A stretch of 64,000 nucleotides of DNA from JARKQH01 sp964631605 (GTDB lineage Bacteria > Verrucomicrobiota > Verrucomicrobiia > Limisphaerales > UBA8199): contig CAZVYG010000005.1 in the NCBI GenBank assembly GCA_964631605.1, positions 61,043 to 125,042 on the forward strand. The letters are read 5' to 3'. The translations under genes were made by a program, and so were the position numbers. Shown here one piece after another: positions 36,246 to 47,500 of the stretch. The number at the start of each line of letters is the position of its first letter. The stretch's first letter is position 1. The notes under the pieces are model-generated. The model saw only the letters and a list, made by a program, of their open reading frames with translations, did not search any database and had not been told where the DNA came from.

Positions 36246-39200
36246 ATGAAAAGTGCATCCACTCCCGAGCCGCGCGGCTCGATGTTCCACCCGGCAAACC
36301 TCGGCGCCGCCCAGCCGGCTCCGCGCGCCGGAGTTTTCACGCGAATGCTTCCCGCGGTTGCCTGGCTCCTCCTGCTGGGGCTGGCCGCACCCCTCGCCAG
36401 CGGCCAAACGGTCAACTTCCGCGCACCACGCGTGCGGGTGACCGTGCCGGTCAACTCGACCAACACGGCCGTCATCACCAACTGGGTGGATGTGGCGGAC
36501 CTCGGCGGCGTACCGGTGGATTTTAGCGTGACAGGCCTGCCCGCCGGCGCCGCCTACACGCTGACCGACACCAACGGCGCGCCGTTGCTCTCGACGCTCG
36601 AGGACACCAACCTTTGCCTCACACTCTTCACGACCAACATCGCCGAGGGTGAATACACCTTCAGCCTGAATGGCACGGGCGGCGCCACCAACAGCGTGCT
36701 GCTGGTCCTCCAGGCCGCTCACCTCTGGAACGGGCCGCTGGCGGCCGCCGGCCAGTGGTCTTCACCCGACAACTGGCTGACCGGCGTGCCGGAACCACTC
36801 AGCGACGTGGTCTTCGGCGATTTGGGCGCCCAGACCAACAATTTCACCAACTGCATTGTGGACGCCGACACGACCATCGCCTCCCTGCGCTTCGCGCAGA
36901 CGGCCCGGACCAATGAACTGGCGCCCGACGAAGCGCTGCGCCCCAATACTCACACCCTGCAAATCGCCACCGGCAAGACCCTGGCTGTCACCGGCCCGAA
37001 AGGCTTCCGCCTCCTCCGGGATTTTCTGTCGGACAATTCACCCAACACGGACTTCCCGACGCTTTATCCCATGTACGTCAACATTGTGGGCACCAACGCC
37101 ACGCTGCTGGTCAGCAACGACGCCGCCAACGTGGCCCTGACCATCGAGGCGCAGTCGGCCCATACACTGAATCTCAGCGGCCTGTCGCGTTTTGTCGCGC
37201 GCGTGGATCGCGTCGGGCTGGGCGATTACTCGCTCTACCCGAATTTCTGGAACTATAACGACAATGGCTACAACGGTGTGCCGCGCCGGTTTATCCCCAG
37301 TGTCAACTTCGCCCGAACCAACATCATCACCGCCCTCTACGCCGACCCGAACAATTACACCAACTCGGATGCCCGGCTTTATTCCCTGTCGTTTGTGAAC
37401 AGCGTTTACAGCGGCACGACCACGATCCCGGTCTGGAACCTCGGCATCACCAACGCGTTTTTCGCCGACAGCGTCTGTCTGGTGGGCGCCAACCAGCAGG
37501 GGCGGGTGCAGTTCAATCCCGCCTTCGCGACCAACACGGCGTGCTTTGCCTACTTCCGCAACACCAATGGCGGGCGGATGTCCATGTTCGCCGTCTCCGA
37601 CGAGGCCGGCACCAATTACGGCAGCAGCAACATCAAGTCCTTCATTGATTTCGGCGGCAACGGCGGGTCCGTGGACATTCTCACCGACCGCTTCTACATG
37701 ACCCGGGACCGGAAACTGCTGAACGGCGACCCGAATTTCCAGGGGCAGCTTTACATGGGCAAAGGGATCATTGACGCCAATACGGCCATCCTGGGCTACC
37801 AGGAGTTCACCGGCCGCAGCACCAATACCACGACCTACCGCGGCTACTGTCAGGCTTCGATCACGGTCAGCAACACCGCCGTTTTCAAGGTGAACGACAC
37901 CCTCGAGCTCGGCTATGCCACCGAAACCGATCCCCTCGCCGAGCCGTTTGAAAATCGCGGCGTCATCAACATTGGCCCCGGCGGCACGGTCCGCGCCAGG
38001 ACAATTCTCTACGGCGGCCCGGCCAAAGTCTCGGCGGGCAGCGCGATCAACATGACCGCCGGCGCGACGCTGATCGTGTCCAACACCGTGGCCGGTCCGG
38101 ACGCCTATTTGCCTTCCCTGAACATGAGCGACTCGATCCTGGTGCTGCATCTGGACGGGAGCCGAACCGAGCCGTACGTGTATGTGACCAACCTGGTCTG
38201 CAGCGGCCTGAGCAACCAGATCAACCTGGCGACCATCACCGGCGTCAGCTCCTACCCGGCCCAGTTCCCGCTAATCAAGTATGAGAACGGCACGGCCAAT
38301 TTCTCGGCCAAGATTCCGGCCGGGCAGTTCGGGTTTGTGCTCAACAACAGCGCGAACCAGACGATTGACGTGTATTTGTTCACCAATGCCCCCCGAACCC
38401 TCGAGTGGCGGGGCAATCTGAGCGCCAATTGGGATACCACCACCAAGAACTGGGTGGAAGTTGGCGGGTCCACGCCGACCAACTTTAACCAGGGCGACGT
38501 GGTGATCTTCGACGACGCCGCCACCAGCACCTCGATCAACATCGTGGACGGCGTGTTCCCGGGTCAGATCACCATGAACAACTCGACCAAGAATTACGAA
38601 TTCTCCGGCGGCGCCATTTCGGGCACCGGCAAGATCATCAAGCTGGGCAGCGGCAAGCTCACGCTGTCGGGGTTGTGCGAAAATTCGCTGGCGCTGACCA
38701 ATGGGATGGTGGAAGTGACTGCCTCGGGCAGCGTGGGGTCGGTCGTGGCGGTGGCGGGCACCGTTTTCAAGAATTCCGGCACGGCTTTCGGTTTGACTTC
38801 GCTGGGCACCTCCTCGAGCGACGGCACCATTTCCGGTCCGGTGAGCATTAACGGCGGAACCTTCCTGAACAGCGGCACGATTTACACGCGTCCGGGAGGG
38901 TTGCTGATCACCAACGCCATCGCCACCAACACCGCCTCGGGCAGGATTGACGTTGGCGTTGGCAACTGGACCATCGAGCGGGGCGGCACCCTGGTAAATA
39001 ACGGCCTGATCAACAACCTGGCCGGGCGGGTTAACATCAACCTCGGCGGCGTGCTTACCGGCACCGGCAGCGTGATTGACCCCAACAGCGCTTACACGGG
39101 CAACCCCGATGGCCGCGTCGCTGTGAACACTGGCGCGCTGCTGTCCCCCGGCGACACCACTTACAATTCGATCGGCACCTTCTATGCCGGCGGCCGGCTG

Positions 39201-41396
39201 GACCTCAACAGCGCCAACGGTTTGGCGGGCGTGTTGCGCATCGAATTCGATTTCAACAACCCGCAGGTGCACGACGTGGTCGGCGCGGATGAATTGGCCA
39301 ACTCGGTTGGCATGATTCAGATCACCAACATCAACCCGGGCGCCGGCTCGTTTGCCAGCGGCCAATCCTTCCTCGTCATCAGCAACAACAACGGGCCGAC
39401 GATCCCCTTCACGCTGGGCGACCGGCCGGAGCAGATGCCGGTGATTTGGCCCCCGGCCCCCGGCCCCGGACTGGCCTGGTACCTGCGCGACCTGCGCACC
39501 AACGGCATCATCGGCATCACCAATCCCCTGGTCTGGCGCGGCAGCGTCAACGCGAACTGGGACCGCGTGACCGCCAACTGGCTGGGCGGGGCGGTTTACA
39601 GCGACGAACGGGGCGTCCTGTTCGACGACACCGTGGGTAGCGGGCCGACCGACGTTTATTTGTCGGAGGTGGTGGCCCCGGGCAGTCCGGCGGATTATCA
39701 CACCAACATGAGCGTCTTCCCCGGCATCATCGTCAGCAACGCCGCCAAGGCTTACACGTTCAAGGGTGACCTGGGCGGGCGCATCAGCGGCAAGAGCGGC
39801 CTGTACAAGACCGGTCCGGGCACCTTGACGATTGAAATCACGACCAACGATTACACCGGCCCGACGTTTGTGGACGGCGGCACCCTGGCCATCACCCTGC
39901 TGACCAACTGGAACGTGGTCAGCTCGCTGGGCCAGCCCAGCCGCTCGGCCCAGTCCGAGGGCAATACGGCTCCCATCTCCATCAACCAGGCCACGCTGAA
40001 GTATCTCGGCTCTTCCTCCGCTTCCGGCCGCTGGTTCCTCCTCGGTGAGGGCGGCGCGACCTTCGACATCCCGAACAGCGCGACCGCCCTGACCTTGAGC
40101 AAGCGCATCGTGGGGCCGGGATCCCTGACCAAGACCGGACCGGGCCTCCTCCAGCTCAACGAAGCGGGCAATATCTACGCCGGCGGCACCCTCGTGCAGG
40201 AGGGCACTTTGCGGCTTAACGCCGCGGCAGCCGGCTACGGCGGGATCACTCTGGCCGGCGGCACAACGCTCGAATTCCTCAGCACCTTCACCTTCACCAA
40301 CCCGGTCAGCATCCCCGCGCCGGGAACGCTGGTCGTCGTCAATACCACGAACGTCTCGAGCGGTTCCTGGAGCGGCAACGGCAGTGTGACCATCAGCAAC
40401 CGCGGGCTGTTCACCTTCAACGGGAACATCGCCGGGTTTGGCGGCACGATCTCGCTGGGCAGCAGCTCGGGCGCGCTGCGGTTCAACAACGGCAGCGCCA
40501 ATGATTGCCTGGGCAGCGCCGCCGCCACGTTCGACCTCGGCACCGGCAGCGGCAGCCTCTACAACCTCAACGGCGGAGGCCTGACTTATGACCTCGGCGC
40601 TTTGGCGGGCGGCGCAAATACCATTCTCGCCGGCCGCAGCAGCACCAGCGGCACCCCGGGCACCACCTACCGCATCGGCGCCAATGGCAGCAACACCGTT
40701 TTCTATGGCAAGATCACCAACGGCACCGACGTTGTTTCCGTCATCAAGGTTGGCTCGGGCAAGTTGACGCTCAACGGCAACAACGGCTACACCGGCTCAA
40801 CCACCGTGAGCGCGGGCACGCTGGCGGGCTCCGGCACCTTCCTGGGCCCGGTGACCGTCGAGGCGGGCGGCACGCTCTCGCCCGGCGCTTCCATCGGCAC
40901 GATGGGCATCACCAACTCGTTGACCCTCGCCGGCACCTTGGTCATGGAAGTCAGCCGCGACGGCGCGACCCTCAGCAGTGACCAGATTGTTGGCCTGACG
41001 TCCGTCACTTTTGGCGGCACGCTCATCATCAGCAACGTCGGTCCGAGCGCCTTGCAGGCAGGCGACAGCTTCCAATTGTTCAATATTGGCAGCTCGCAGG
41101 ACTTTGCCAGCATCATCCTCCCGGCGTTGCCTTCGTCCACGCTGGCGTGGAGTTTCGACAAGGCCACCGGCGTGTTGTCGGTCGTGGATAACCGGCCGAA
41201 GCTTAATGTGGTTGTGGGCGCCGGCACCCTCGAGTTCTCCTGGAGCGAGGCGGGTTACCGGCTCCAGGCCCAAACGAACAGCCTGAGCTCGGGGCTCAGC
41301 AACAATTGGTACGATTATCCGGGCGGCGCCACCAGCCCCGTCACCGTCCCGATCAACCCGGCCAATCCGACGGTGTTCTTCCGGTTGAGCAATTGA
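36246..41396 (+). CDS. Giant secreted autotransporter-associated beta-strand-repeat protein
   Basis: 1716 aa. The signal segment (AVAWLLLLGLAAPLASG) is preceded by a long ~35-residue n-region. The body is a repetitive Gly/Thr/Asn-rich beta-solenoid with passenger-associated repeats such as KLGSGKLTLSG, KTGPGTLTIEITTNDYTGPT, KTGPGLLQLNEAGNIYAGGT and KVGSGKLTLNGNNGYTGSTT. Lead-in sandwich units of the type LEWRGNLSANWDTTTKNWVE and VWRGSVNANWDRVTANWLGG recur before repeat blocks. The end is NPTVFFRLSN. There is no outer-membrane barrel and no catalytic motif. It probably acts as a cell-surface or matrix fibre. The terminator at 41431 separates it from the operon that follows. Confidence 0.83.
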   Translation: MKSASTPEPRGSMFHPANLGAAQPAPRAGVFTRMLPAVAWLLLLGLAAPLASGQTVNFRAPRVRVTVPVNSTNTAVITNWVDVADLGGVPVDFSVTGLPAGAAYTLTDTNGAPLLSTLEDTNLCLTLFTTNIAEGEYTFSLNGTGGATNSVLLVLQAAHLWNGPLAAAGQWSSPDNWLTGVPEPLSDVVFGDLGAQTNNFTNCIVDADTTIASLRFAQTARTNELAPDEALRPNTHTLQIATGKTLAVTGPKGFRLLRDFLSDNSPNTDFPTLYPMYVNIVGTNATLLVSNDAANVALTIEAQSAHTLNLSGLSRFVARVDRVGLGDYSLYPNFWNYNDNGYNGVPRRFIPSVNFARTNIITALYADPNNYTNSDARLYSLSFVNSVYSGTTTIPVWNLGITNAFFADSVCLVGANQQGRVQFNPAFATNTACFAYFRNTNGGRMSMFAVSDEAGTNYGSSNIKSFIDFGGNGGSVDILTDRFYMTRDRKLLNGDPNFQGQLYMGKGIIDANTAILGYQEFTGRSTNTTTYRGYCQASITVSNTAVFKVNDTLELGYATETDPLAEPFENRGVINIGPGGTVRARTILYGGPAKVSAGSAINMTAGATLIVSNTVAGPDAYLPSLNMSDSILVLHLDGSRTEPYVYVTNLVCSGLSNQINLATITGVSSYPAQFPLIKYENGTANFSAKIPAGQFGFVLNNSANQTIDVYLFTNAPRTLEWRGNLSANWDTTTKNWVEVGGSTPTNFNQGDVVIFDDAATSTSINIVDGVFPGQITMNNSTKNYEFSGGAISGTGKIIKLGSGKLTLSGLCENSLALTNGMVEVTASGSVGSVVAVAGTVFKNSGTAFGLTSLGTSSSDGTISGPVSINGGTFLNSGTIYTRPGGLLITNAIATNTASGRIDVGVGNWTIERGGTLVNNGLINNLAGRVNINLGGVLTGTGSVIDPNSAYTGNPDGRVAVNTGALLSPGDTTYNSIGTFYAGGRLDLNSANGLAGVLRIEFDFNNPQVHDVVGADELANSVGMIQITNINPGAGSFASGQSFLVISNNNGPTIPFTLGDRPEQMPVIWPPAPGPGLAWYLRDLRTNGIIGITNPLVWRGSVNANWDRVTANWLGGAVYSDERGVLFDDTVGSGPTDVYLSEVVAPGSPADYHTNMSVFPGIIVSNAAKAYTFKGDLGGRISGKSGLYKTGPGTLTIEITTNDYTGPTFVDGGTLAITLLTNWNVVSSLGQPSRSAQSEGNTAPISINQATLKYLGSSSASGRWFLLGEGGATFDIPNSATALTLSKRIVGPGSLTKTGPGLLQLNEAGNIYAGGTLVQEGTLRLNAAAAGYGGITLAGGTTLEFLSTFTFTNPVSIPAPGTLVVVNTTNVSSGSWSGNGSVTISNRGLFTFNGNIAGFGGTISLGSSSGALRFNNGSANDCLGSAAATFDLGTGSGSLYNLNGGGLTYDLGALAGGANTILAGRSSTSGTPGTTYRIGANGSNTVFYGKITNGTDVVSVIKVGSGKLTLNGNNGYTGSTTVSAGTLAGSGTFLGPVTVEAGGTLSPGASIGTMGITNSLTLAGTLVMEVSRDGATLSSDQIVGLTSVTFGGTLIISNVGPSALQAGDSFQLFNIGSSQDFASIILPALPSSTLAWSFDKATGVLSVVDNRPKLNVVVGAGTLEFSWSEAGYRLQAQTNSLSSGLSNNWYDYPGGATSPVTVPINPANPTVFFRLSN

Positions 41397-41430
41397 ACGA
41401 ACCCGTTCTGAATTGAATTGAAGCGCGTTG

Positions 41431-41466
41431 ACGCCGGGGCACGTTTGGAACCTGCCCCGGCGTTTT
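41431..41466 (+). terminator. Rho-independent terminator
   Basis: An 11-bp stem ACGCCGGGGCA / TGCCCCGGCGT with an 11-nt loop, followed by a short T-tract (TTTT including the last stem T). It closes the beta-strand-repeat transcript and precedes the pectate-lyase-led operon. Confidence 0.85.
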
Positions 41467-41488
41467 CGCAAACCGCCGCCTCTCCCCC

Positions 41489-42898
41489 ATGCCTCTCTTG
41501 AACCGCCCCGCGACGCTCCTGGCCGGCCTCATCCTCTGCGGCGCGCCCGCACCCGGGCGCGCCGAGGCGGAGCAACCCCCCCGTTTGCGGGCGTTTCCGA
41601 CCGCGGAGGGCTACGGTCAATACGCCCAAGGGGGACGGGGCGGCCGGGTGATTGCCGTCACCAACTTGAACGACAGCGGGCCTGGAAGCTTTCGAGCGGC
41701 GGTCGAGGCGGAGGGGCCGCGCACGGTCGTCTTTCACGTTTCCGGCCTGATCACGCTCGAGTCGAAACTGGTGGTCCGCAATCCCTTCCTCACGGTGGCG
41801 GGTCAGACCGCGCCCGGCAAAGGCATCTGCCTGCGAAAGTATAATTTCGGCGTCTATGGCACTCACGATGTCATCATTCGCTACCTGCGCGTGCGGCCGG
41901 GGAACCTCTCGGGCCAGACGCTGGACGGCATGGGCCTGGCCTACAGCGACCACTCGATCGTGGATCATTGCTCGATCAGTTGGACGCTGGATGAAGCGTT
42001 CAGCTCCCGCGGCGCCACCAACATCACCCTCCAGCGCACCCTGATTTCCGAGGCGCTGAACGAGGCCGGCCACAAAAAGTATCCGCCCGGCACCCAGCAT
42101 GGATACGCCGCGAGCATCGGGGGCATGATCGGCAGTTTTCACCACAACCTGCTGGCGCATTGCGCGGGGCGGAACTGGAGCCTGGCCGGCGGGCTGGACA
42201 AGCAGAAGCGGCACACCGGCTGGCTGGATGTGCGTAACAACCTCGTTTACAATTGGAAGAACCGGACGACCGATGGCGGCGCCGCCAAGGTCCAGTTCGT
42301 CAACAACTACTACAAGCCCGGCCCGGCAACCACCTTCTTCTTTGTGCTCAATCCGCAGCGGGAATGGGTGCACCTTTACGGACCGCAGGATTTCCATGCC
42401 GCGGGCAACATTCTCGAGGGACGGGTCAGTGCCGACCAGAAACTGGGAGGAGTGAAACTGCCCGCCACCCATGATTTCATGTTTGACGAGCCGTTTTTCG
42501 AGCCGCGGGTCAAAACCCAATCCGCCGCCGAGTGTTACGAAGACATCCTGTCGAACGTCGGCTGTAACTCTCCAGTGCTGGACGAGCACGACCGCCGGGT
42601 GCTGGCCGAGGTGCGGCAGGGCACCGCCAAATACCGGGGCAGCCGCACTGGCCTGCCGGGCCTGCCCGATTCGCAGGAGGACGTCGGCGGCTGGGAGGAC
42701 TACCCCGAAGTCCACCGCCCGCCGGGTTGGGATAAAGACCTTGACGGGATGCCGGATGACTGGGAAAAAGCCCATGGCTTGGACCCGAACGATCCGGCCG
42801 ACGGTAACCGCGACCTGAATGGCGATGGCTACACCAATCTGGAGAAATATCTTAACTCCCTGGTGGGCGAATACACCCTCCGGCCCGGGAAGAACTAA
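41489..42898 (+). CDS. Secreted pectate lyase-like protein (PL1 family)
   Basis: 469 aa with a signal peptide (ATLLAGLILCGAPAPGRA). Right-handed beta-helix lyase motifs: RAFPTAEGYGQYAQGGRGG, VTNLNDSGPGSFRAAVEAEG, LTVAGQTAPGKGICLRKYNF, VIIRYLRVRPGN, SIVDHCSISWTLDEAF and IGSFHHNLLAHCAGRN. These match the PL1-like domain of the fusion at 19203. The C-terminus carries DLDGMPDDWEKAHGLDPNDP and GDGYTNLEKYLN, an EF-hand/dockerin-like calcium-binding tail. It probably cleaves polygalacturonate by beta-elimination. It is the first gene of the 20-kb operon; the next gene begins 27 bp later. Confidence 0.87.
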   Translation: MPLLNRPATLLAGLILCGAPAPGRAEAEQPPRLRAFPTAEGYGQYAQGGRGGRVIAVTNLNDSGPGSFRAAVEAEGPRTVVFHVSGLITLESKLVVRNPFLTVAGQTAPGKGICLRKYNFGVYGTHDVIIRYLRVRPGNLSGQTLDGMGLAYSDHSIVDHCSISWTLDEAFSSRGATNITLQRTLISEALNEAGHKKYPPGTQHGYAASIGGMIGSFHHNLLAHCAGRNWSLAGGLDKQKRHTGWLDVRNNLVYNWKNRTTDGGAAKVQFVNNYYKPGPATTFFFVLNPQREWVHLYGPQDFHAAGNILEGRVSADQKLGGVKLPATHDFMFDEPFFEPRVKTQSAAECYEDILSNVGCNSPVLDEHDRRVLAEVRQGTAKYRGSRTGLPGLPDSQEDVGGWEDYPEVHRPPGWDKDLDGMPDDWEKAHGLDPNDPADGNRDLNGDGYTNLEKYLNSLVGEYTLRPGKN

Positions 42899-42925
42899 CC
42901 CGGCGGGAGAGGCGCAAGCCGACCC

Positions 42926-44521
42926 ATGAGCCGGCCCTTTTCATCCAATAAAACCGTGGGCCGATTTTGGCTGCCAGGCGAATCATGCCTGGTGTTCCTT
43001 CTGGCGGGCCATTTCCTGTGGGCTTTGCCCGCGCGCGGGAGTGTGCTGGACCCGGAGCGCTTTGCCCACCATGTCCAGCGATTCAACGCCATGGAACCGG
43101 AGACAGTCACCAACTTCATCCCCAACCACGCGGCGTGGTCCTGGCTCAAGGCAAACATCCCGCTATTCGAGTGCCCGGACCGCGAAGTGGAGACGATCTA
43201 TTACTATCGGTGGTGGACGTTGCGGAAGCACATCGTCAGGACGCCGGAGGGATTCGTCTTCACTGAATTCCTGCCGCCCGTGAGTCATGCGGGACGCTAC
43301 AATACCATCAGTTGCGCGGCCGGATTTCACATCCTGGAAGCGCGCTGGCTCCACGACTCGCGGCTGGTTGACGATTACCTCGCCTTTTGGCTGCGCGGGA
43401 ACGGAGGCCGGCCCCAGCCCCACCTTCATAAATACAGCAACTGGCTCGCCGCCGCCGCCTACGCGCGAACACTGGTGAGCGGCGATGCCGCGCGGCTGGT
43501 CGCCTTGCTCGAGGATTTGCAGGGCGATTACGTCGCTTGGGAGCGGGAACAGCAGCGCGCCGACGGCTTGTTCTGGCAGTACGATGTCCGCGACGGAATG
43601 GAAGAGTCCATCAGCGGGTCGCGCACCGACCAAAACGTTCGGCCAACCATCAACGCCTACCTGTTCGCCAACGCGCGCGCCATCGCGGCGGCGGCGCGCC
43701 TGGCCGGCCGACCTGAGATCGCGGCGGAATTCGACCGCAAATCCGCCCGGTTAAAAGCCCTCGTGCAGCAGGAACTCTGGGACCCCTCGGCCAGGTTTTT
43801 CAAAGTCAAACTCCCGGACGGTTCCTTCTCCTCCGCGCGCGAGGCCATCGGCTTTGTGCCCTGGATGTTTTCGCTGCCGGAGGAAGGCAAGGGATTCGAA
43901 ACGGCGTGGCGTCAACTCACCGATCCCCGGGGCTTCCGCGCCCCCTTTGGCATCACCACCGCCGAACGCCGCCACCCGCAGTTCCGGTCACATGGGGTGG
44001 GAACCTGCGAATGGGACGGCGCCGTCTGGCCATTCGCCACCTCGCAAACCCTCTGCGCGCTGGCGAACCTGTTGCAGGATTATCGGCAGGACGAAGTCTC
44101 GCTCAAGGACTACTTCGATGCCTTTCTGACCTACGTCCGCTCCCATTTTGTTGAGCGCCGGCCCTACCTTGGCGAATACCTGGACGAAGTGACGGGTGAT
44201 TGGATCAACGGCAAAAACGACCGCAGCCGATACTACAATCATTCCCTCTTTGCCGATCTGCTGGTCACCGGCGTGGTCGGACTCCGGCCCCGCGCGGAGG
44301 ACACGGTGGAAATCCGTCCCCTGTTGCCTCCGGACACCTGGGACTGGTTCTGTCTGGACCGTGTCCCGTATCACGGCCGCCTGCTCACGATTATGTGGGA
44401 CCGCGACGGCCGCCGATATCACCGCGGCGCCGGCTTCAGCGTTTATGCCGATGGCCGGGAAATCGCGCGCGCAGACCGGCTGACCGGTTTAAGTGGCGCC
44501 TTGGGTCCTTTGCAGAAATGA
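42926..44521 (+). CDS. Exported MGH1-like (alpha/alpha)6 glycoside hydrolase
   Basis: 531 aa with a signal segment (ESCLVFLLAGHFLWALPARG). The (alpha/alpha)6-barrel fold of the MGH1-like/GH63-type superfamily is suggested by YYYRWWTLRKHIV, FLPPVSHAGRYNTISCAAGF, DQNVRPTINAYLFANARAIA, CEWDGAVWPFATSQTLCALA and SRYYNHSLFADLLVTGVVGL. A small C-terminal beta domain follows. Acidic residues in CEWDG and in the DGMEESISGSRTDQN loop are catalytic candidates. The family includes inverting glucosidases and pectin side-chain hydrolases; the linkage cleaved is unknown. It overlaps the next gene by ATGA. Confidence 0.75.
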   Translation: MSRPFSSNKTVGRFWLPGESCLVFLLAGHFLWALPARGSVLDPERFAHHVQRFNAMEPETVTNFIPNHAAWSWLKANIPLFECPDREVETIYYYRWWTLRKHIVRTPEGFVFTEFLPPVSHAGRYNTISCAAGFHILEARWLHDSRLVDDYLAFWLRGNGGRPQPHLHKYSNWLAAAAYARTLVSGDAARLVALLEDLQGDYVAWEREQQRADGLFWQYDVRDGMEESISGSRTDQNVRPTINAYLFANARAIAAAARLAGRPEIAAEFDRKSARLKALVQQELWDPSARFFKVKLPDGSFSSAREAIGFVPWMFSLPEEGKGFETAWRQLTDPRGFRAPFGITTAERRHPQFRSHGVGTCEWDGAVWPFATSQTLCALANLLQDYRQDEVSLKDYFDAFLTYVRSHFVERRPYLGEYLDEVTGDWINGKNDRSRYYNHSLFADLLVTGVVGLRPRAEDTVEIRPLLPPDTWDWFCLDRVPYHGRLLTIMWDRDGRRYHRGAGFSVYADGREIARADRLTGLSGALGPLQK

Positions 44522-47500
44522 AGGTTCCGAGGAAAACCATGGGTCTCCTGTCGCTCGCCGCCGGGCTGGTGGCCGCCGCGGCCCCCGCCCCGCCGCCAAT
44601 CATCTCGCCCGGCCGGGACGGAAGCATCGAATGCCATCCCGACGCGCGCGGCAACCGCGTGCCGGACTTCTCGGTCTGCGGCTACGCCGCCGGAGCCCGG
44701 CCCGTGCCCATGGCGCCGGTGCGGGTGACCGTGCCAGCCGCGCCGGACGATGCGACGGCCCGGATTCAGGCGGCGGTGGATTATGTCGCGAGCTTGCCCG
44801 CTCATCCTGAAGGCCTGCGCGGCGCGGTCCTGCTCCTCAAAGGCACGCACAAGGTGCGGGGCAGCATCGTGATAAAGCATTCCGGCGTCGTGCTCCGGGG
44901 GCAAGGCATGGGCGTTGGCGGCACGGTTCTGTTGGCCGATGGCCAGGACCGGCGCGCCCTGGTCCGAATCGCGGGCCGCAACGATTTCAAACCGGGGCAA
45001 TCCTGGCGGATTGTGGACGATTTTGTTCCCGTGGGATGCTCCTGTGTTCATTTGGACCGCGGCGAGGGCTTGCAGGTGGGCGCCGACGTTCGCGTGATTC
45101 GGCCCAGCACGGCGGCCTGGATTGCACGGCTGGGCGCTGCCGAGTTGGGCGGCGGCGTCGGCGCTGGATGGAAGCCCGGCTCGCGGGATATTGTCTGGGA
45201 CGCAAAGGTCGTCGCCGTGGAGGGGCCGCAGGTGACGCTGGACATTCCCCTGACGACGGCCTTGGAGAAAGAACTGGGCGGCGGACAGCTTGTGAGCTAT
45301 GAATGGCCGGGCCGCATTTCGAATGTGGGGGTGGAAAACCTGGCGATGGTCTCTCAATTTGATGCCGGGAATCCGAAAGACGAAGACCACGCCTGGTGCG
45401 GCGTCACCCTCGAGAACACCCAGGATGCCTGGGTTCGGCAGGTGCAGTTCAAGCATTTTGCCGGGTCGGCCGTCGCGGTTTATGAGACCTGCCGGCGGGT
45501 GACGGTCCAGGACTGCATTTCGGAGCAGCCGGTTTCGGAAATAGGGGGATACCGGCGCCACACCTTCTTCACCCTGGGCCAGCAGACGCTGTTTTTGAAG
45601 TGCTGGGCCGCCCATGGACGGCACGATTTCGCCGTGGGCCACTGCGCGGCCGGTCCAAACGCGTTCGTGCAATGTGAAGCCCGCGAGGCTTTGGCGGACA
45701 GCGGCCCGCTCGAGAGCTGGGCTTCGGGCGTGCTTTACGACAATGTGGTGGTGGATGGAAACGCGATCACGCTGGGCTTTCGGCCAGGCAACAACGCTGC
45801 CGCCGGCTGGTCGGCGGCAAACTGCGTGTTGTGGAATTGCAGCGCGGCGGTGATTCGCTGCTGGAATCCGCCCGGCGCGCAAAACTGGTCATTTGGCTCC
45901 TGGGCGGGGTTTGAAGGCGACGGCATCTGGCGAAGCTCAAATGATTTTGTGGATCCGCCCAGCCTCTTTGCCGCCCACGTCCGCCAGCGGCTGGGAACGG
46001 AGGCCGCCGCCCGGCTCGCCCTCATGCCGCGTCCCCGCGAGGAATCCAGCAACCCGACGCTCGAACGGGCGCAGGAGCTTGCGGCCGCCTCCCATCAGCC
46101 GGCTCCGACGCTGAAGGAGTATATTCAGGCCGCGGGGGTGCGGGAACCCATCCACTCCGAGCCGGGAGATGGCCAACCCGTGTCGGGCCTGCTGGCGGAT
46201 TCTCAGGCTGGACACGACCGGACCGCCCGGGAAACAACCCATCGCATTGCGATTGTAAACGGCTGGATTACCTGCAACGGACGACTGGTCATCGGAGGCA
46301 CGGCCACGGTTCCCTGGTGGCGCGGCACTGTTCGGCCGGCCGAGGCGGCTGCCGCGCCGCCGGCGGTCACGCGATTCGTCCCGGGCCGGATAGGACCGGG
46401 TTTCACTGACGACTTAGACGCGGTGGCGGACTTCCTCGTGAAGAACGGCAAAGCCGCCCTGGACCACAACTATGGGTTGTGGTACGAGCGCCGGCGAGAC
46501 GACCACGAGCGGGTTCGGCGGATGGATGGGGACGTGTTGCCGCCGTTTTACGAGCAGCCGTTCGCCCGCAGCGGCAGGGGAACGGCCTGGGACGGCCTGA
46601 GCCAATACGACTTGACAAAATACAACCCCTGGTATTGGTCGCGCCTGCGCCAGTTTGCCGAGCTTTGCGACCAACGCGGCCTGGTCTTGTTTCACCAGAA
46701 TTATTTCCAGCATCACCTCCTGGAGGCGGGGGCGCATTGGGCGGATTTTCCCTGGCGCACGGCCAACAACATCAACGGAACCGGATTTCCGGAGCCGCCG
46801 CCTTACGCTGGGGACAAACGGATTTTCCAGGCGGAGTTGTTCTACGACACGCAACACCCGGTTCGTCGCGAGCTGCATCGGGCCTACATCCGGCAGTGCC
46901 TGGACAACTTCGCCTCCTGCGCCAACGTGATTCAATTCACGAGCGCGGAATTCACCGGGCCGCTGCAGTTCATGGAATTCTGGCTGGATACCGTCGCGGA
47001 GTGGGAACGGGAGCGTTCCAAGGGTGGTGCGGAGGGGATTTCACCCGTGGTGGCTTTGAGCGCAACCAAGGATGTGCAGGACGCTATTCTGAACGACCCG
47101 CGCCGCAACCCGGTCGTGGATGTCGTGGATTTTCGTTATTGGTGGCGCACACCCAAAGGCGAGTTCGCTCCGCCGGGCGGCAAAAACCTCGCCCCCCGCC
47201 AATTCGAACGGCAATGGCGCGGCGGCCGGCCCGGTGACGCCGATTTGGCCGGCATGGCGGCCGAGTATCGGGCCCGGTTCCCCGGCAAGGCGCTGCTCTG
47301 CGATTTCGACACCGCCGGTTGGGCCTGGTTGTGCGCCGGCGGTTCTCTGCCGCGTTTGCCGCAAACGACCGAGCCCGCCCTCCTGCAAGCCGTCCCCCGC
47401 ATGACCCCGTCGCAGCCGGCCAAAACCGGCCAATGGACGCTCCGCGAACCCGGGCGGCAGTGGCTGGTGTGCTTGGAGGCCGGCGCCGCGGCTGAACTGG

